A stretch of DNA of 64,000 nt. Source: Agarilytica sp033852175. Lineage in GTDB: Bacteria > Pseudomonadota > Gammaproteobacteria > Pseudomonadales > Cellvibrionaceae. The notes under the pieces are model-generated. The model searched no databases. It was given only the letters and a program-made list of their open reading frames with translations, and was not told the DNA's origin. This document shows, piece by piece, positions 1 to 8,965 of the stretch. The stretch covers positions 161,130-225,129 of the forward strand of contig JAWSUY010000003.1 of the NCBI GenBank assembly GCA_033852175.1. Reading direction: 5' to 3'. The translations under genes and the position numbers were made by a program. Each line of letters opens with the position of its first letter. Within the stretch, counting starts at the first letter, position 1.

Positions 1-3000
1 GATCTTATTGTCACGCCACGGCCTGGAACCATTTCTCCTTGGTCCTCGAAAGCCAGTGATATTGCACACAATGCTGGGCTAACAAAGGTGCGACGAATCG
101 AACGTGGTGTCATTTACTCAGTAAAGACTACCGACGCTATTGAAGGTGTTATTCCCTTTATTCACGATCGTATGGTCGAGGCTGTATTTGACGACGTTAA
201 AAAAGCAGAAGTATTATTTCTGCGTGCAGAACCGGGCGTTGTCACCACGGTTGATGTGCTGGGCAAAGGAGCGCAGGCATTAACTGATGCAAATAAAAAT
301 TTAGGCTTGGCATTGGCCAATGACGAAATTGATTACCTTACTGAATCATTTTGCGGTCTAGGTCGTAACCCCAACGATGTCGAACTTATGATGTTTGCCC
401 AGGCAAACTCAGAGCATTGTCGTCATAAAATATTTAACGCGAGCTGGACGTTAGATGGTGAAGAGCAGCCGCGCTCTTTATTTAGCATGATTAAAAACAC
501 CTATGAAAAAGGCGGTGAAAATGTACTATCTGCTTATGCTGATAATGCTTCGGTTATTGTCGGTTCCGAGGCAGGTCGTTTTTACCCTGATCCAGAATCA
601 AAAGAATATATTTATTCGCAAGAAGCGATTCATTTGTTAATGAAGGTGGAAACCCATAACCACCCGACGGCCATTGCACCGTTTCCAGGTGCGGGCACGG
701 GTTCCGGTGGTGAAATTCGAGATGAAGGCGCTGTAGGTAAAGGCTCAAAGCCCAAGGTTGGATTGACCGGCTTTACCGTATCGAATTTACAAATCCCGGA
801 TTACCCACTTCCATGGGAAGAAAATTACGGCAAGCCCAATCGTATCGTTTCGGCCTTAGATATTATGGTTGAAGGCCCCATCGGTGGTGCGGCATTTAAT
901 AATGAATTTGGGCGCCCAAATATTTGCGGTTACTTCCGAACATTCGAAGAAAATTATGATGGCGAGCGACGCGGCTACCACAAGCCCATTATGTTGGCTG
1001 GTGGTTACGGTAATATTCGCGAAGAGCATATTGCTCAAGAAACCTTTTCACCTGGGGCGAAGTTAGTCGTCTTAGGTGGCCCCGCCATGTTAATTGGTTT
1101 GGGCGGTAGTGCTGCTTCGTCGATGACATCGGGCAGTTCAACTGAAGACTTGGATTTTGCATCCGTACAGCGTCAAAACCCGGAAATTGAGCGACGTTGC
1201 CAAGAAGTCATTGATGCGTGCTGGCAGTTGGGAGAAAGCAATCCGATAGCCTTTATTCATGATGTGGGTGCCGGCGGCTTATCCAATGCGTTCCCTGAGC
1301 TGGCAAAAGATGGCGGTTGTGGTGCAGTTTTTGAAATACGAGACGTTCCGAATGACGAACCAGGAATGTCACCGTTAGAGATTTGGTGTAACGAATCGCA
1401 AGAGCGTTACGTGATGGCGATTATGCCGTCGGATTTAGCGGCTTTTGAAAGTATCTGCCTACGTGAGCGTTGCCCCTATGCTGTTGTGGGTGAAGCGACA
1501 AGCGAAGATAAAATCGTATTGAACGACAAGCACTTCGACAATAAACCTATCGATTTGCCGATGAATATTTTATTCGGTAAAGCCCCGAAAATGCATCGCG
1601 AAGCTGAAACGCGAGAATACCAAGCATCTACATTTGTCTATCAAGACCTTCCCATTAATGAAGCGCTTGAGCGTGTGATTCAGCACCCTTCAGTTGCGAG
1701 TAAAATGTTTTTGATCTCCATTGGTGACCGGTCCGTAACGGGGCAGGTTGCTCGAGATCAGTTGGTCGGGCCATGGCAGGTGCCTGTAGCTGATTGTGCG
1801 GTGACAACGGTCTCTTATGACAGTTTGGCTGGCGAAGCCATGAGTATGGGGGAGCGCACACCGCTGGCTTTGTTAGATGCTCCTGCTTCTGGTCGTATGG
1901 CCATCGGTGAAGCGATCACAAATATTGCGGCTGCTCGCATTGGCGATATAAAAGATATCAAACTTTCTGCAAACTGGATGTGTGCTGCAGGTCACCCTGG
2001 TGAAGATGAAAAACTCTATCGCACCGTTGAAGCGATTGGTATGGATTTATGTCCGGCGCTAGGGATTACCATTCCGGTTGGCAAAGACTCTATGTCGATG
2101 CGAACAGCGTGGGAGGAGGAAGGTGAAGCTAAATCGGTCACCTCTCCAATGTCCGTAGTAATTACTGCATTTTCCCCTGTTCTCAATGTAAATAAAACCG
2201 TTACGCCGCAGTTGCAGCCAGACCGTGCAGCAGGATTGTTCTTTGTTGACCTTGCAGAAGGTAAAGCGCGAATGGGCGGTTCTATTTTTGCGCAAACATA
2301 TAATGCGCTTGGTGACGATGCGCCCAATGTCGAATCGGCTGAATTATTAAAAAGATTCTTCAGCGCAATGCAGTTGTGTTTAGAGGAGGAGTTGTTGCTT
2401 GCCTATCACGATCGCTCTGACGGCGGTTTATTTACAACCATCATTGAAATGGCATTCGCCGGACATTGTGGTGTTGAAATTGATATCGCGGCTTTGGGCA
2501 ACGATAACCATGCTTCATTATTTAATGAAGAGCTGGGCGCAGTGGTGCAGGTAGGCGCTGAACACTTTGATCGTGTTCGCGATATTTTCGCTTCCTTTGG
2601 ATTAGGGAAAGCACTTAAAAGTATTGGTCGCGCTTGGCCGCAAGATCTTATTGTCGTGCGAAACAGCGAGCGTACAGTATACGAATCTGATCGGACTTCA
2701 TTGCATCAGTTGTGGAGCCTAAACAGCTACCACATTCAAAAACGTCGTGATAACCCTGAATGTGCTCAACAAGAATTTGACGGTTTGGCGAAAACGAACC
2801 CAGGCTTGAGCGTAAAGCTCTCCTATGATGCGAATGAAGTTCCGTGTGCTCCGTTAATTGCTTCGGGTGTTCGTCCAAAGGTGGCTATTTTGCGAGAGCA
2901 GGGCGTTAACAGTCATGTTGAAATGGCGGCGGCATTTGACCGAGCGGGTTTTGCTGCGGTTGATGTGCACATGAGCGACGTACTTGCCGGTCGACTTAAC

Positions 3001-3645
3001 TTCGACGAATTTAAAGGGCTAGTGGCCTGCGGTGGGTTCTCCTACGGTGACGTTCTTGGTGCGGGTGAAGGTTGGGCGAAATCGATATTATTTAATACGC
3101 GAGTGCGAGACGAATTCGAAAACTTTTTCCATCGTCGCGATACTTTTAGTCTGGGTGTCTGTAATGGTTGCCAGATGATGTCGAACCTTAAGGCGTTAAT
3201 TCCTGGTGCCGCGCATTGGCCTCACTTTGTCAGAAATGTTTCTGAGCAGTTTGAAGCGCGCTTTGGTTTGGTAAAAATTGAAGAGTCACCGTCAATCTTA
3301 TTTAAAGGTATGGCGGGTTCGCATATGCCTATCGTGGTTTCGCACGGCGAGGGGCGGGCAGAGTTTTCTGACCAAGCATCGCTTGCGATGGCTGAAGATA
3401 ACGGCACAGTGGCTATGCGATTTATTGACAACAATTTGAATGTTTCCAGTGAATACCCAGCTAACCCTAATGGCTCTCCTAACGGTATTACCAGCCTCAG
3501 TTCTTTGGATGGTCGTGCGACGATTCTTATGCCGCATCCCGAGCGTATATTCAGAACGGCATGTAATTCCTGGGCACCGGAAGAGTGGGGCGAAGACAGC
3601 GCTTGGATGAGACTGTTTTATAATGCGCGGAATTTTGTTGGTTAG
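1..3645 (+). CDS. purL: Phosphoribosylformylglycinamidine synthase PurL, 5'-truncated by window edge
   Basis: Large single-chain FGAM synthase, the fourth step of de novo purine synthesis: it converts FGAR, glutamine and ATP to FGAM in the cytoplasm. The frame is open from base 1, and the residues before the first in-frame GTG at 88 (VTPRPGTISPWSSKA) are typical PurL, so GTG 88 is not the start and roughly 75-80 N-terminal residues lie outside the window. Visible are the AIRS-type substrate region (VETHNHPTAIAPFPGAGTG, near 650-700), a second AIRS half, and a C-terminal class I glutamine amidotransferase. That domain has its Cys nucleophile in GVCNGCQ (codon 3160-3162) and the His/Glu pair in PHPER (3535-3543). 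The gene is alone, with a weak hairpin after its stop. The identity is very secure. Confidence 0.98.
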   Translation, partial: DLIVTPRPGTISPWSSKASDIAHNAGLTKVRRIERGVIYSVKTTDAIEGVIPFIHDRMVEAVFDDVKKAEVLFLRAEPGVVTTVDVLGKGAQALTDANKNLGLALANDEIDYLTESFCGLGRNPNDVELMMFAQANSEHCRHKIFNASWTLDGEEQPRSLFSMIKNTYEKGGENVLSAYADNASVIVGSEAGRFYPDPESKEYIYSQEAIHLLMKVETHNHPTAIAPFPGAGTGSGGEIRDEGAVGKGSKPKVGLTGFTVSNLQIPDYPLPWEENYGKPNRIVSALDIMVEGPIGGAAFNNEFGRPNICGYFRTFEENYDGERRGYHKPIMLAGGYGNIREEHIAQETFSPGAKLVVLGGPAMLIGLGGSAASSMTSGSSTEDLDFASVQRQNPEIERRCQEVIDACWQLGESNPIAFIHDVGAGGLSNAFPELAKDGGCGAVFEIRDVPNDEPGMSPLEIWCNESQERYVMAIMPSDLAAFESICLRERCPYAVVGEATSEDKIVLNDKHFDNKPIDLPMNILFGKAPKMHREAETREYQASTFVYQDLPINEALERVIQHPSVASKMFLISIGDRSVTGQVARDQLVGPWQVPVADCAVTTVSYDSLAGEAMSMGERTPLALLDAPASGRMAIGEAITNIAAARIGDIKDIKLSANWMCAAGHPGEDEKLYRTVEAIGMDLCPALGITIPVGKDSMSMRTAWEEEGEAKSVTSPMSVVITAFSPVLNVNKTVTPQLQPDRAAGLFFVDLAEGKARMGGSIFAQTYNALGDDAPNVESAELLKRFFSAMQLCLEEELLLAYHDRSDGGLFTTIIEMAFAGHCGVEIDIAALGNDNHASLFNEELGAVVQVGAEHFDRVRDIFASFGLGKALKSIGRAWPQDLIVVRNSERTVYESDRTSLHQLWSLNSYHIQKRRDNPECAQQEFDGLAKTNPGLSVKLSYDANEVPCAPLIASGVRPKVAILREQGVNSHVEMAAAFDRAGFAAVDVHMSDVLAGRLNFDEFKGLVACGGFSYGDVLGAGEGWAKSILFNTRVRDEFENFFHRRDTFSLGVCNGCQMMSNLKALIPGAAHWPHFVRNVSEQFEARFGLVKIEESPSILFKGMAGSHMPIVVSHGEGRAEFSDQASLAMAEDNGTVAMRFIDNNLNVSSEYPANPNGSPNGITSLSSLDGRATILMPHPERIFRTACNSWAPEEWGEDSAWMRLFYNARNFVG

Positions 3646-3654
3646 AGGCGTTTT

Positions 3655-3684
3655 AACCCGTATTGTTTGGTTGGGTTGTTTTTG
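3655..3684 (+). terminator. Weak terminator-like hairpin after purL
   Basis: AACCC (3655-3659) can pair with GGGTT (3673-3677), and a short T-rich run follows (3679-3683). The stem is only 5 bp with a 13-base loop, so this is a weak candidate, supported mainly by its place just after the purL stop. Confidence 0.35.
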
Positions 3685-3719
3685 ACAGGTGAAAATAATA
3701 ATTAACAACTGAGATAGCC

Positions 3720-4568
3720 ATGATTCAAAATCTAGTCTCGATTATTATGCCGGCCTTCCGTGCCGAAGCCTGTATAGCAGACGCCGTACACTCTCTGTTA
3801 GCCCAAACTCATGTTCAATGGGAGTTGTTAGTAATTGCTGATGACAATGCCGACTATCGGGCGGTGTTGTTGTCTCGGGGCATTAACGATTCACGTATTC
3901 AGTATTATTCAACGGATAAGGTTCAATCTGGGCCCAATGTGGCCAGAAACGTTGGCCTTAAGCACGCAAGGGGTGAATGGATAGCTCCCCTTGATGCCGA
4001 TGATGTCTACTACCCAAACCGCTTAACATATTTAATAGATGCTGCTAGCGAAACGGGACTTGCGTTGGATAATGTTAACGTTGTGGGGGAGGGGGTAGAG
4101 GACAGTTTGGCACTTAATGGCCCACCTAATACTCACTTCTCTCTTGTTGACGTGAAAAGTTCTCTTGTACCCCTGCTGTTTTTATTTCATTATCGGCATA
4201 TTAAACAAGGCTGGGATGAGGATGTCGTTCGCGGTGCGGATACGTTGTTTAATTTGCGCGCATTGGAAAACGCCGGTCGGGCGGTTTATCTGAGTGATGC
4301 GCTTCATGAATACCGAGTGCATAATCAAAGTATGTGTCATGCCGAAGGGGCTGAAGGATTATTTCAGCAAGCTTATCGGCACACGCTTATGCGATTACGT
4401 GAAGATGGATTAGGGTTTTCCGACGAAAAATTTCGTCGGCAGGTGATCGATATGATTGAAGAAAAACAAATGATAAATCAGGCCTTTGCCGATGCCGTAA
4501 ACGAGGGTTTTGACGGTAACTACCAAAGTTTTGTGCAAACCTTTCCTGAATTGAGTGCTGAGGACTAA
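3720..4568 (+). CDS. Family 2 glycosyltransferase
   Basis: A 282-residue GT-A fold glycosyltransferase. The N-terminus (VSIIMPAFRAE) is the usual GT2 first strand. The acidic metal/nucleotide-sugar motif is DADD at residues 92-95, preceded by the NVARNVGLKHARGEW stretch that precedes it in GT2 enzymes. A later RGADTLFNLRALE segment matches the region carrying the acceptor-side acidic residue. No membrane segment is seen, so it is probably cytoplasmic or peripheral. It starts at ATG with a poor ribosome site. The next gene begins 5 bases after its stop, so the two are probably co-transcribed. Donor and acceptor sugars cannot be told from sequence. With the hydrolase and phosphodiesterase that follow it may act on a surface glycan or glycerophospho-polymer, which is inference. 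Confidence 0.85.
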   Translation: MIQNLVSIIMPAFRAEACIADAVHSLLAQTHVQWELLVIADDNADYRAVLLSRGINDSRIQYYSTDKVQSGPNVARNVGLKHARGEWIAPLDADDVYYPNRLTYLIDAASETGLALDNVNVVGEGVEDSLALNGPPNTHFSLVDVKSSLVPLLFLFHYRHIKQGWDEDVVRGADTLFNLRALENAGRAVYLSDALHEYRVHNQSMCHAEGAEGLFQQAYRHTLMRLREDGLGFSDEKFRRQVIDMIEEKQMINQAFADAVNEGFDGNYQSFVQTFPELSAED

Positions 4569-4573
4569 TTCGA

Positions 4574-5311
4574 ATGTCAAAATCTGATCAAGATATTCAA
4601 TTAACTTTTTTAGGCGTGGGCGGGGCTAGTCAAGAGGGTCTAGGGCATGCTTCGGCGGTTGTAGAGATAGGTGACAAAAAACTTCTGATCGACTGTGGTC
4701 CGGGGACGGTGAAGTTATTTTTCGAACGTTATCATTGCTTGCCTGATGCCGTATTTATTACGCACTGCCATTTGGACCATATTGGTGATTTTGAAAATCT
4801 ATTTATTAAATCATGGTTTCATCAGCCAGAAGCTGTTCAGCCCAAAGTGTTTGTCCCTGCATCGATCATCCCGCTTCTTCATCAGCGTGTTGGGTGTTAT
4901 CCCGCGGTATTGGCAGAAGGCGGTGTTAATTTCTGGGATGCTTTTCACCTGATTCCGATTGTGAACGAGCTGGTTTTTAACGCCGTGGTATTCTCTGTGA
5001 TCCCTGTTCGTCACCATGCGCCTGAAACTGCTTTTGGTTTACATCTGCCGAGCAAGTTTTTTTACACGGGTGATACTCGTCCCATTCCTGAAATATTGGA
5101 ACATCGGGTTAATCAAAATGAAACCATCTTTCACGACTGTGGTGTGATGGGGAATCCCTCTCATACGGGGTTAGACGATATTCAACGGGAATATTCGCCA
5201 GAACTCATAAAACGGCTATGCTGTTATCATTACTACACTAAAGATGATGTGCAAAAGTACTTCGCCGAAGATATTCAAGTGGCAAGACAAGGTGATACGT
5301 TCAGCTTTTGA
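4574..5311 (+). CDS. Metallo-beta-lactamase-fold hydrolase
   Basis: A 245-residue MBL-fold protein. The metal motif HxHxDH is intact: His64, His66, Asp68 and His69 in THCHLDHIGD. Further ligands are likely in VRHHAPE, FYTGDTRP (the bridging Asp) and FHDCGV. The opening LTFLGVGGASQ followed by LLIDCGPGTVKLF resembles the ribonuclease Z / AtsA-like branch of the superfamily. The lack of other RNase Z landmarks and the short length argue against assigning tRNA processing. It has no signal peptide. It lies 5 bases after the glycosyltransferase and 37 bases before the phosphodiesterase, so a three-gene unit is likely. The substrate is unknown; phosphodiester or thioester bonds are typical of the fold. 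Confidence 0.8.
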   Translation: MSKSDQDIQLTFLGVGGASQEGLGHASAVVEIGDKKLLIDCGPGTVKLFFERYHCLPDAVFITHCHLDHIGDFENLFIKSWFHQPEAVQPKVFVPASIIPLLHQRVGCYPAVLAEGGVNFWDAFHLIPIVNELVFNAVVFSVIPVRHHAPETAFGLHLPSKFFYTGDTRPIPEILEHRVNQNETIFHDCGVMGNPSHTGLDDIQREYSPELIKRLCCYHYYTKDDVQKYFAEDIQVARQGDTFSF

Positions 5312-5348
5312 CCATCTCCTCAGGTCGTTTTGAGTGAGTGCGTAAACG

Positions 5349-6062
5349 ATGATGAAGAATGCTTTTCATGTTGTCGGTCATCGAGGCTTCCCTCAGAAAT
5401 TCCCTGAAAATTCCCTTATTGGCATAGTGGCTGCTGCAAAAGCGGGCGCCCCTTATGTCGAGCTGGACGTTCAGATAAGCCAAGACGGGATCCCCATCGT
5501 ATTCCACGATGAAACGCTGGATCGCGCATGTGAGAAATTAGGCAATGTTTGGGATTACAGTGAAGCAGAGCTCAAACAAATAAGTTGCCACGAGCCTCAA
5601 CGTTTCAAGCAACAGTTTTTTCCCTGCCCAATCGCCAGCTTGCAAGAGGTGTGCGAAGCTCTTTCTTGTTTCGATGTTAAAATATTTGTCGAAATTAAAG
5701 AAAGATCTTTGGATCATATTTCCCGAAAAGATATGTTTAGAGCCGTCGTGAAAGCGATCCAAAGCATAAGCTCCCGCGTGATTTTAGTCTCTTTTGATTA
5801 CGATATGCTGCCTCAGGTTAAATCGGTAATGCCTTTCGCTTGGGCATTACGAGAAATGGACGCTGCGCATTTAAAAAAGGCAAAAGCACTAAAACCCGAC
5901 ATGTTGATTTTTGATGTTAAGCGGCTTAATAAGAATGAGGGGCTTTGGCCAGGCCCCTGGAAATGGTTTCTGTACGATATTGTCGACAAGCAAGAGGCTT
6001 TGTTCTGGGCGGGTAAGGGGGTTGAGTTTATCGAAACCTGGGATGTCGAAGCGTTATTGTGA
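5349..6062 (+). CDS. Glycerophosphodiester phosphodiesterase family protein
   Basis: A 237-residue GDPD-domain protein, expected to split glycerophosphodiesters into glycerol-3-phosphate and an alcohol. Catalytic and metal residues of the family are visible: His11-Arg12 in GHRGFPQ, Glu38 and Asp40 in ELDVQ, and His53 in VFHDETLDR. No signal peptide is seen, so a cytoplasmic UgpQ-like role is more likely than the periplasmic GlpQ type. ATG-ATG at the start leaves a 1-codon ambiguity. It closes the three-gene cluster behind purL. A G-rich heptamer array begins immediately after its stop codon. Confidence 0.88.
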   Translation: MMKNAFHVVGHRGFPQKFPENSLIGIVAAAKAGAPYVELDVQISQDGIPIVFHDETLDRACEKLGNVWDYSEAELKQISCHEPQRFKQQFFPCPIASLQEVCEALSCFDVKIFVEIKERSLDHISRKDMFRAVVKAIQSISSRVILVSFDYDMLPQVKSVMPFAWALREMDAAHLKKAKALKPDMLIFDVKRLNKNEGLWPGPWKWFLYDIVDKQEALFWAGKGVEFIETWDVEALL

Positions 6063-6063
6063 T

Positions 6064-6163
6064 GGGGGTATGGGAAATGGGGTGCGGGAGCGGGGTACGG
6101 GGTACGGGGTACGGGGTACGGGGTACGGAAAACGGGTACGGGGTACGGAAAACGGGTACGGGA
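6064..6163. repeat. G-rich heptamer tandem array, locus 1
   Basis: About 100 bp made of variants of a 7-base unit, mainly GGGGTAC and GGGTACG with interruptions (GGAAAAC). G-runs recur every 7 bases on the plus strand. The array fills the gap between the stop of the phosphodiesterase gene and the stop of the convergent HDOD gene. Similar arrays occur at 14.4, 35.6, 57.2 and 63.8-64 kb. It meets the usual G-quadruplex pattern (four runs of at least three G with short loops). Confidence 0.9.
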
Positions 6164-6179
6164 AATTAGTGCGTTTTCA

Positions 6180-7154
6180 TCAAACTTCTTTCGTTAATTG
6201 ATCCAAAGTGTCATACATATTAGAGGGCAGTTCTAATTCTTCTAATACCTGCATGGAAATTTTCTTATTACGTTTTCTAATGGTGGCATGAGCTTCTGCA
6301 ACAAGGTTCGCCTGATATAAGACATGTGCAAAAGGCGACACTTTCGCGCCCGCTTTAACTGCTGCTTGCTCGGCTAAAGCCGCGCAGACTTCTGCGGGTA
6401 AATCCCAATCTTTAGAAACCCAATAACTGACGGGGTGCCCCATAATTTTCATTATGGGTACAAACGCGTTATAGCCGGGTTTTACCTCCTCGCCATTTTT
6501 TTTAAACTGCTTGCAAAGCTCACTAAATAAAGTGGTTTTACCAATATCGTGTACCAAGCCCATGACATACACTTTAAATTTTTCCATTCCCCTGTGTTCT
6601 GCAATAATCTCGCATGCAACGGCGCAGGTCAGGGAGTGTTGCCACATTTTTATACCTGTGTGCGAAAAGTAGGGCGAATCTCGTTGAATAATCGGCTGCA
6701 TAACTGCAGCTGATAGCACCGACCGCAATCCATCGATACCCAGTTTAACCACTGCACGTTCAATGTCATCAATGCGCTTGCCGACGGGGTTGAAGTAAAC
6801 GCTGTTCGCCAGCTTAAGAACTGCTGCGCTCATTACTGGGTCTTTATTAACGATACCAACGTAATGTTTAGCGGCACTGGTTGGGTCGCGCAAACTTTTG
6901 AGCAGCTTGGGGATTACGGTGGGTAAGCGTGGTACGGCTTTGGCGCGTACTTCTTTTTTTTGTAAGGAATTTTTCACCATTCCCACCACGAGCTTTTGGG
7001 GGACGGTTAAACGCTGAGCGGTTTTTTTAGGGTAGAGGTAGCGATAGTAAGCTTCTTGAGAGTATTCAAGAGTATAAAGTTCGGGTTCTGTGACGACGAG
7101 TCTTTCGTCCTCTTCCTCGTTTGCATGCCTAGAAAAAACGTTACTTAGTTTCAA
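6180..7154 (-). CDS. HDOD domain signalling protein
   Basis: A 324-residue protein with an HDOD domain over roughly residues 80-280, seen as KAVPRLPTVIPKLLKSLRD, AAVLKLANSVYFNP, IDDIERAVVKLGIDGLR and MGLVHDIGKTTLF. HDOD proteins are HD-superfamily relatives that usually lack hydrolase activity and act as hubs in motility, biofilm and second-messenger signalling. Here an HD pair (His-Asp in VHDIGK) is retained, but the full metal set of an HD-GYP enzyme is not apparent. The first 75 residues are charged and carry no recognised domain. It stands alone, in convergent orientation with the phosphodiesterase across the repeat array. Confidence 0.87.
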   Translation of the reverse strand: MKLSNVFSRHANEEEDERLVVTEPELYTLEYSQEAYYRYLYPKKTAQRLTVPQKLVVGMVKNSLQKKEVRAKAVPRLPTVIPKLLKSLRDPTSAAKHYVGIVNKDPVMSAAVLKLANSVYFNPVGKRIDDIERAVVKLGIDGLRSVLSAAVMQPIIQRDSPYFSHTGIKMWQHSLTCAVACEIIAEHRGMEKFKVYVMGLVHDIGKTTLFSELCKQFKKNGEEVKPGYNAFVPIMKIMGHPVSYWVSKDWDLPAEVCAALAEQAAVKAGAKVSPFAHVLYQANLVAEAHATIRKRNKKISMQVLEELELPSNMYDTLDQLTKEV

Positions 7155-7292
7155 TGTGTTACTCGTGTGATTCTATGGATATTTTTAGTCGAATATCTCT
7201 TAAGTGTAGTAACAAATATTGATAGGTGGGGGAACTAATGTGGGAATGTTTTGGCGGTGGGTAGGCCGTATTGCCTATCCTGTGATCACTCT

Positions 7293-7317
7293 CAAGACAT
7301 GCTTGAGGCGTGTCTTG
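7293..7317. other. Hairpin in the gap between HDOD and TerB-like genes
   Basis: CAAGACATGC and GCGTGTCTTG form a 10-bp stem with one wobble pair around the loop TTGAG. No T-run follows on either strand, so it does not look like a simple intrinsic terminator. It lies downstream of the TerB-like gene and upstream of the HDOD gene. Confidence 0.5.
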
Positions 7318-7416
7318 AAATGCGATAATGGGCTATTCGTCGGTCAGTAATGGAGAGTCAGCACATCACGCTAACTATGTTTCAGGTTTCGGCGAGAGAT
7401 GTAAGTGAGGCTGATC

Positions 7417-7866
7417 TCAAGGGCTTAGAGGTCGAGCCTCATGTTTAGCGCGAATAAAATCGCTATGGGAAACATAAAGAAGGCCGCAGGTCTTACGGAT
7501 AATGTACTCCTCGTACTTATCCAAATTCCCGTCAGCAAAAGCAATCGTCCACATTCCTTTCACCAAATCGAACTTCTCCTCAGCACTGCAGTGCTGGTTT
7601 ACCTTCTGCGTAAACTGATACATCGACGTCGCATTTTCAGATTCGTGCAAAGCCGTCTGCGCTAGAGAATCACACTCCTCCTCCGCAACACCATACTGCT
7701 CAGCCAAAATCTTCTTAAGCGCTGCAAACTCTGTAGGATCAAACTCCTGATCAATTACAGCGACCTCAATTAACAAGGCCGCGCACGCAAGGTTACGTTC
7801 TTCTTGATTGAGCTCCCCCGAAGAGGGAAGCTCCGTCTCGAATAATGTTTTTATTCTGCCAAACAT
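7417..7866 (-). CDS. TerB-like helical protein
   Basis: A 149-residue all-helical protein resembling the TerB / DjlA N-terminal family. It shows EERNLACAALLIEVAVIDQEFDP, then a matching second half ending in KFDLVKGMWTIAFADGNLDKYEE. The two acidic loops (DQEFDPTE and DGNLDKYE) are the paired metal-binding-like loops of this fold. The family includes tellurite-resistance TerB, but most stand-alone members have no proven link to tellurite and none of the other ter genes is nearby. Its ATG is 3 bases after the transaldolase stop, so translational coupling is likely. The function is unknown. Confidence 0.8.
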   Translation of the reverse strand: MFGRIKTLFETELPSSGELNQEERNLACAALLIEVAVIDQEFDPTEFAALKKILAEQYGVAEEECDSLAQTALHESENATSMYQFTQKVNQHCSAEEKFDLVKGMWTIAFADGNLDKYEEYIIRKTCGLLYVSHSDFIRAKHEARPLSP

Positions 7867-7869
7867 AAG

Positions 7870-8802
7870 CTATTTTTTCGCGCTTAAATAGTTTTCAAGG
7901 TTAACTTGGTCTTTCACAAAGTTGCGAATTCCTTCGGCTAACTTCTCAGTCGCCATCGCATCTTCATTCATAGAAAAACGATACTGAGCCTCGTTTTCAA
8001 TCGTCTTAGCAATAGCGTCACCGGAATTGTTAGGAGAAAGAACACGTTCAAGTGGCGTCGTATCGGCTTCCAATGCACCCAATAATGCTGGGCTAATGGT
8101 CAAACGGTCGCAGCCAGCAAGGGCTTCTAGCTCGCCAGTGTTACGGAAGCTTGCGCCCATAACAACGGTGCTGTAATCATGCTGTTTGTAGTAGTTATAG
8201 ATCTTAGAAACAGACTGAACGCCTGGATCTTCAAATGCTGTGTACTCTTTCTTGTCGGTATTGGCTTTGTACCAATCCAAAATACGACCGACGAAAGGTG
8301 AAATTAAATATGCACCCGCATCGGCACAAGCTGCCGCTTGGCTAAAGGAGAATAACAACGTTAGGTTGCAGTTAATGCCTTCTTTCTCAAGCACTTCAGC
8401 TGCACGAATACCTTCCCAAGTGGAGGCCAGTTTAATCAAAATACGGTCTTTACCGTAGCCGGCTTTTTCGTACAAGCCAATCAACTGCTTAGCTTTCTCG
8501 ATACTTGCATTGGTATCAAATGATAGGCGCGCATCGACTTCAGTTGAAATACGACCAGGAACAATCTTTAAAATCTCAGAACCGATGGATACAGACAAAT
8601 GGTCACAGGCTTCAGTAAGGCTGCTAGTGGTGCTCACTGCAGTGTCGACTAGAGCTGAATATTGCTCCATCTGAGCGGCTTTATAGAGCAGCGACGGATT
8701 GGTTGTCGCATCGACGGGTTGATAGCGCTTAATGGCTTCAATATCTCCGGTATCGGCGACGACTTGTGAATACTGCTTGAGCTGCTCAAGTTTATTGCTC
8801 AT
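7870..8802 (-). CDS. tal: Transaldolase
   Basis: Class I aldolase of the non-oxidative pentose phosphate pathway. It transfers dihydroxyacetone from sedoheptulose-7-P to glyceraldehyde-3-P. The 310 residues match the TalB type. DATTNPSLLYKAA is the N-terminal signature, Lys124 in RILIKLASTWEG is the Schiff-base lysine, and NLTLLFSF and SPFVGRILDW follow. The start is placed at the ATG at 8802 because MSNKLEQLKQ aligns with the family start and AGGG sits 7 bases upstream. A GTG/ATG extension to 8847 adds a His-rich stretch with no family counterpart. It is followed directly by the TerB-like gene and preceded by dusA on the same strand. Confidence 0.97.
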   Translation of the reverse strand: MSNKLEQLKQYSQVVADTGDIEAIKRYQPVDATTNPSLLYKAAQMEQYSALVDTAVSTTSSLTEACDHLSVSIGSEILKIVPGRISTEVDARLSFDTNASIEKAKQLIGLYEKAGYGKDRILIKLASTWEGIRAAEVLEKEGINCNLTLLFSFSQAAACADAGAYLISPFVGRILDWYKANTDKKEYTAFEDPGVQSVSKIYNYYKQHDYSTVVMGASFRNTGELEALAGCDRLTISPALLGALEADTTPLERVLSPNNSGDAIAKTIENEAQYRFSMNEDAMATEKLAEGIRNFVKDQVNLENYLSAKK

Positions 8803-8965
8803 TTGACCCTCGTTATGGTGAATATGATGTGTGCGGCTATTTTGCAATTATCGATTAAATCGCTACCAATAGCGTAAGAGTAGGCGGCGCTATTATCCGG
8901 TTGATGGCAGACGAACACAATGCTGAACTTAACTCGTATTAAGACTTTTTAGTTAGTGTATAAGC

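Noticed and set aside
2016..2327. Minus-strand frame of 103 residues inside purL
   Set aside because: It is the antisense of a well-conserved purL region and has no independent support.
4574..5311. Ribonuclease Z
   Set aside because: The start resembles RNase Z, but the protein is short and the tRNA-binding arm was not recognised, so only the MBL fold is claimed.
6064..6163. CRISPR-like array
   Set aside because: Units are 7 bases with no unique spacers, and there are no cas genes. The same holds for the other heptamer loci.
5911..6201. 96-residue frame rich in Gly, Arg and Tyr
   Set aside because: It overlaps the end of the phosphodiesterase gene in another frame and then translates the G-rich array; no ribosome site.
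7417..7866. Tellurite-resistance gene
   Set aside because: The fold is TerB-like, but no other ter gene is near and stand-alone members have no proven link to tellurite.
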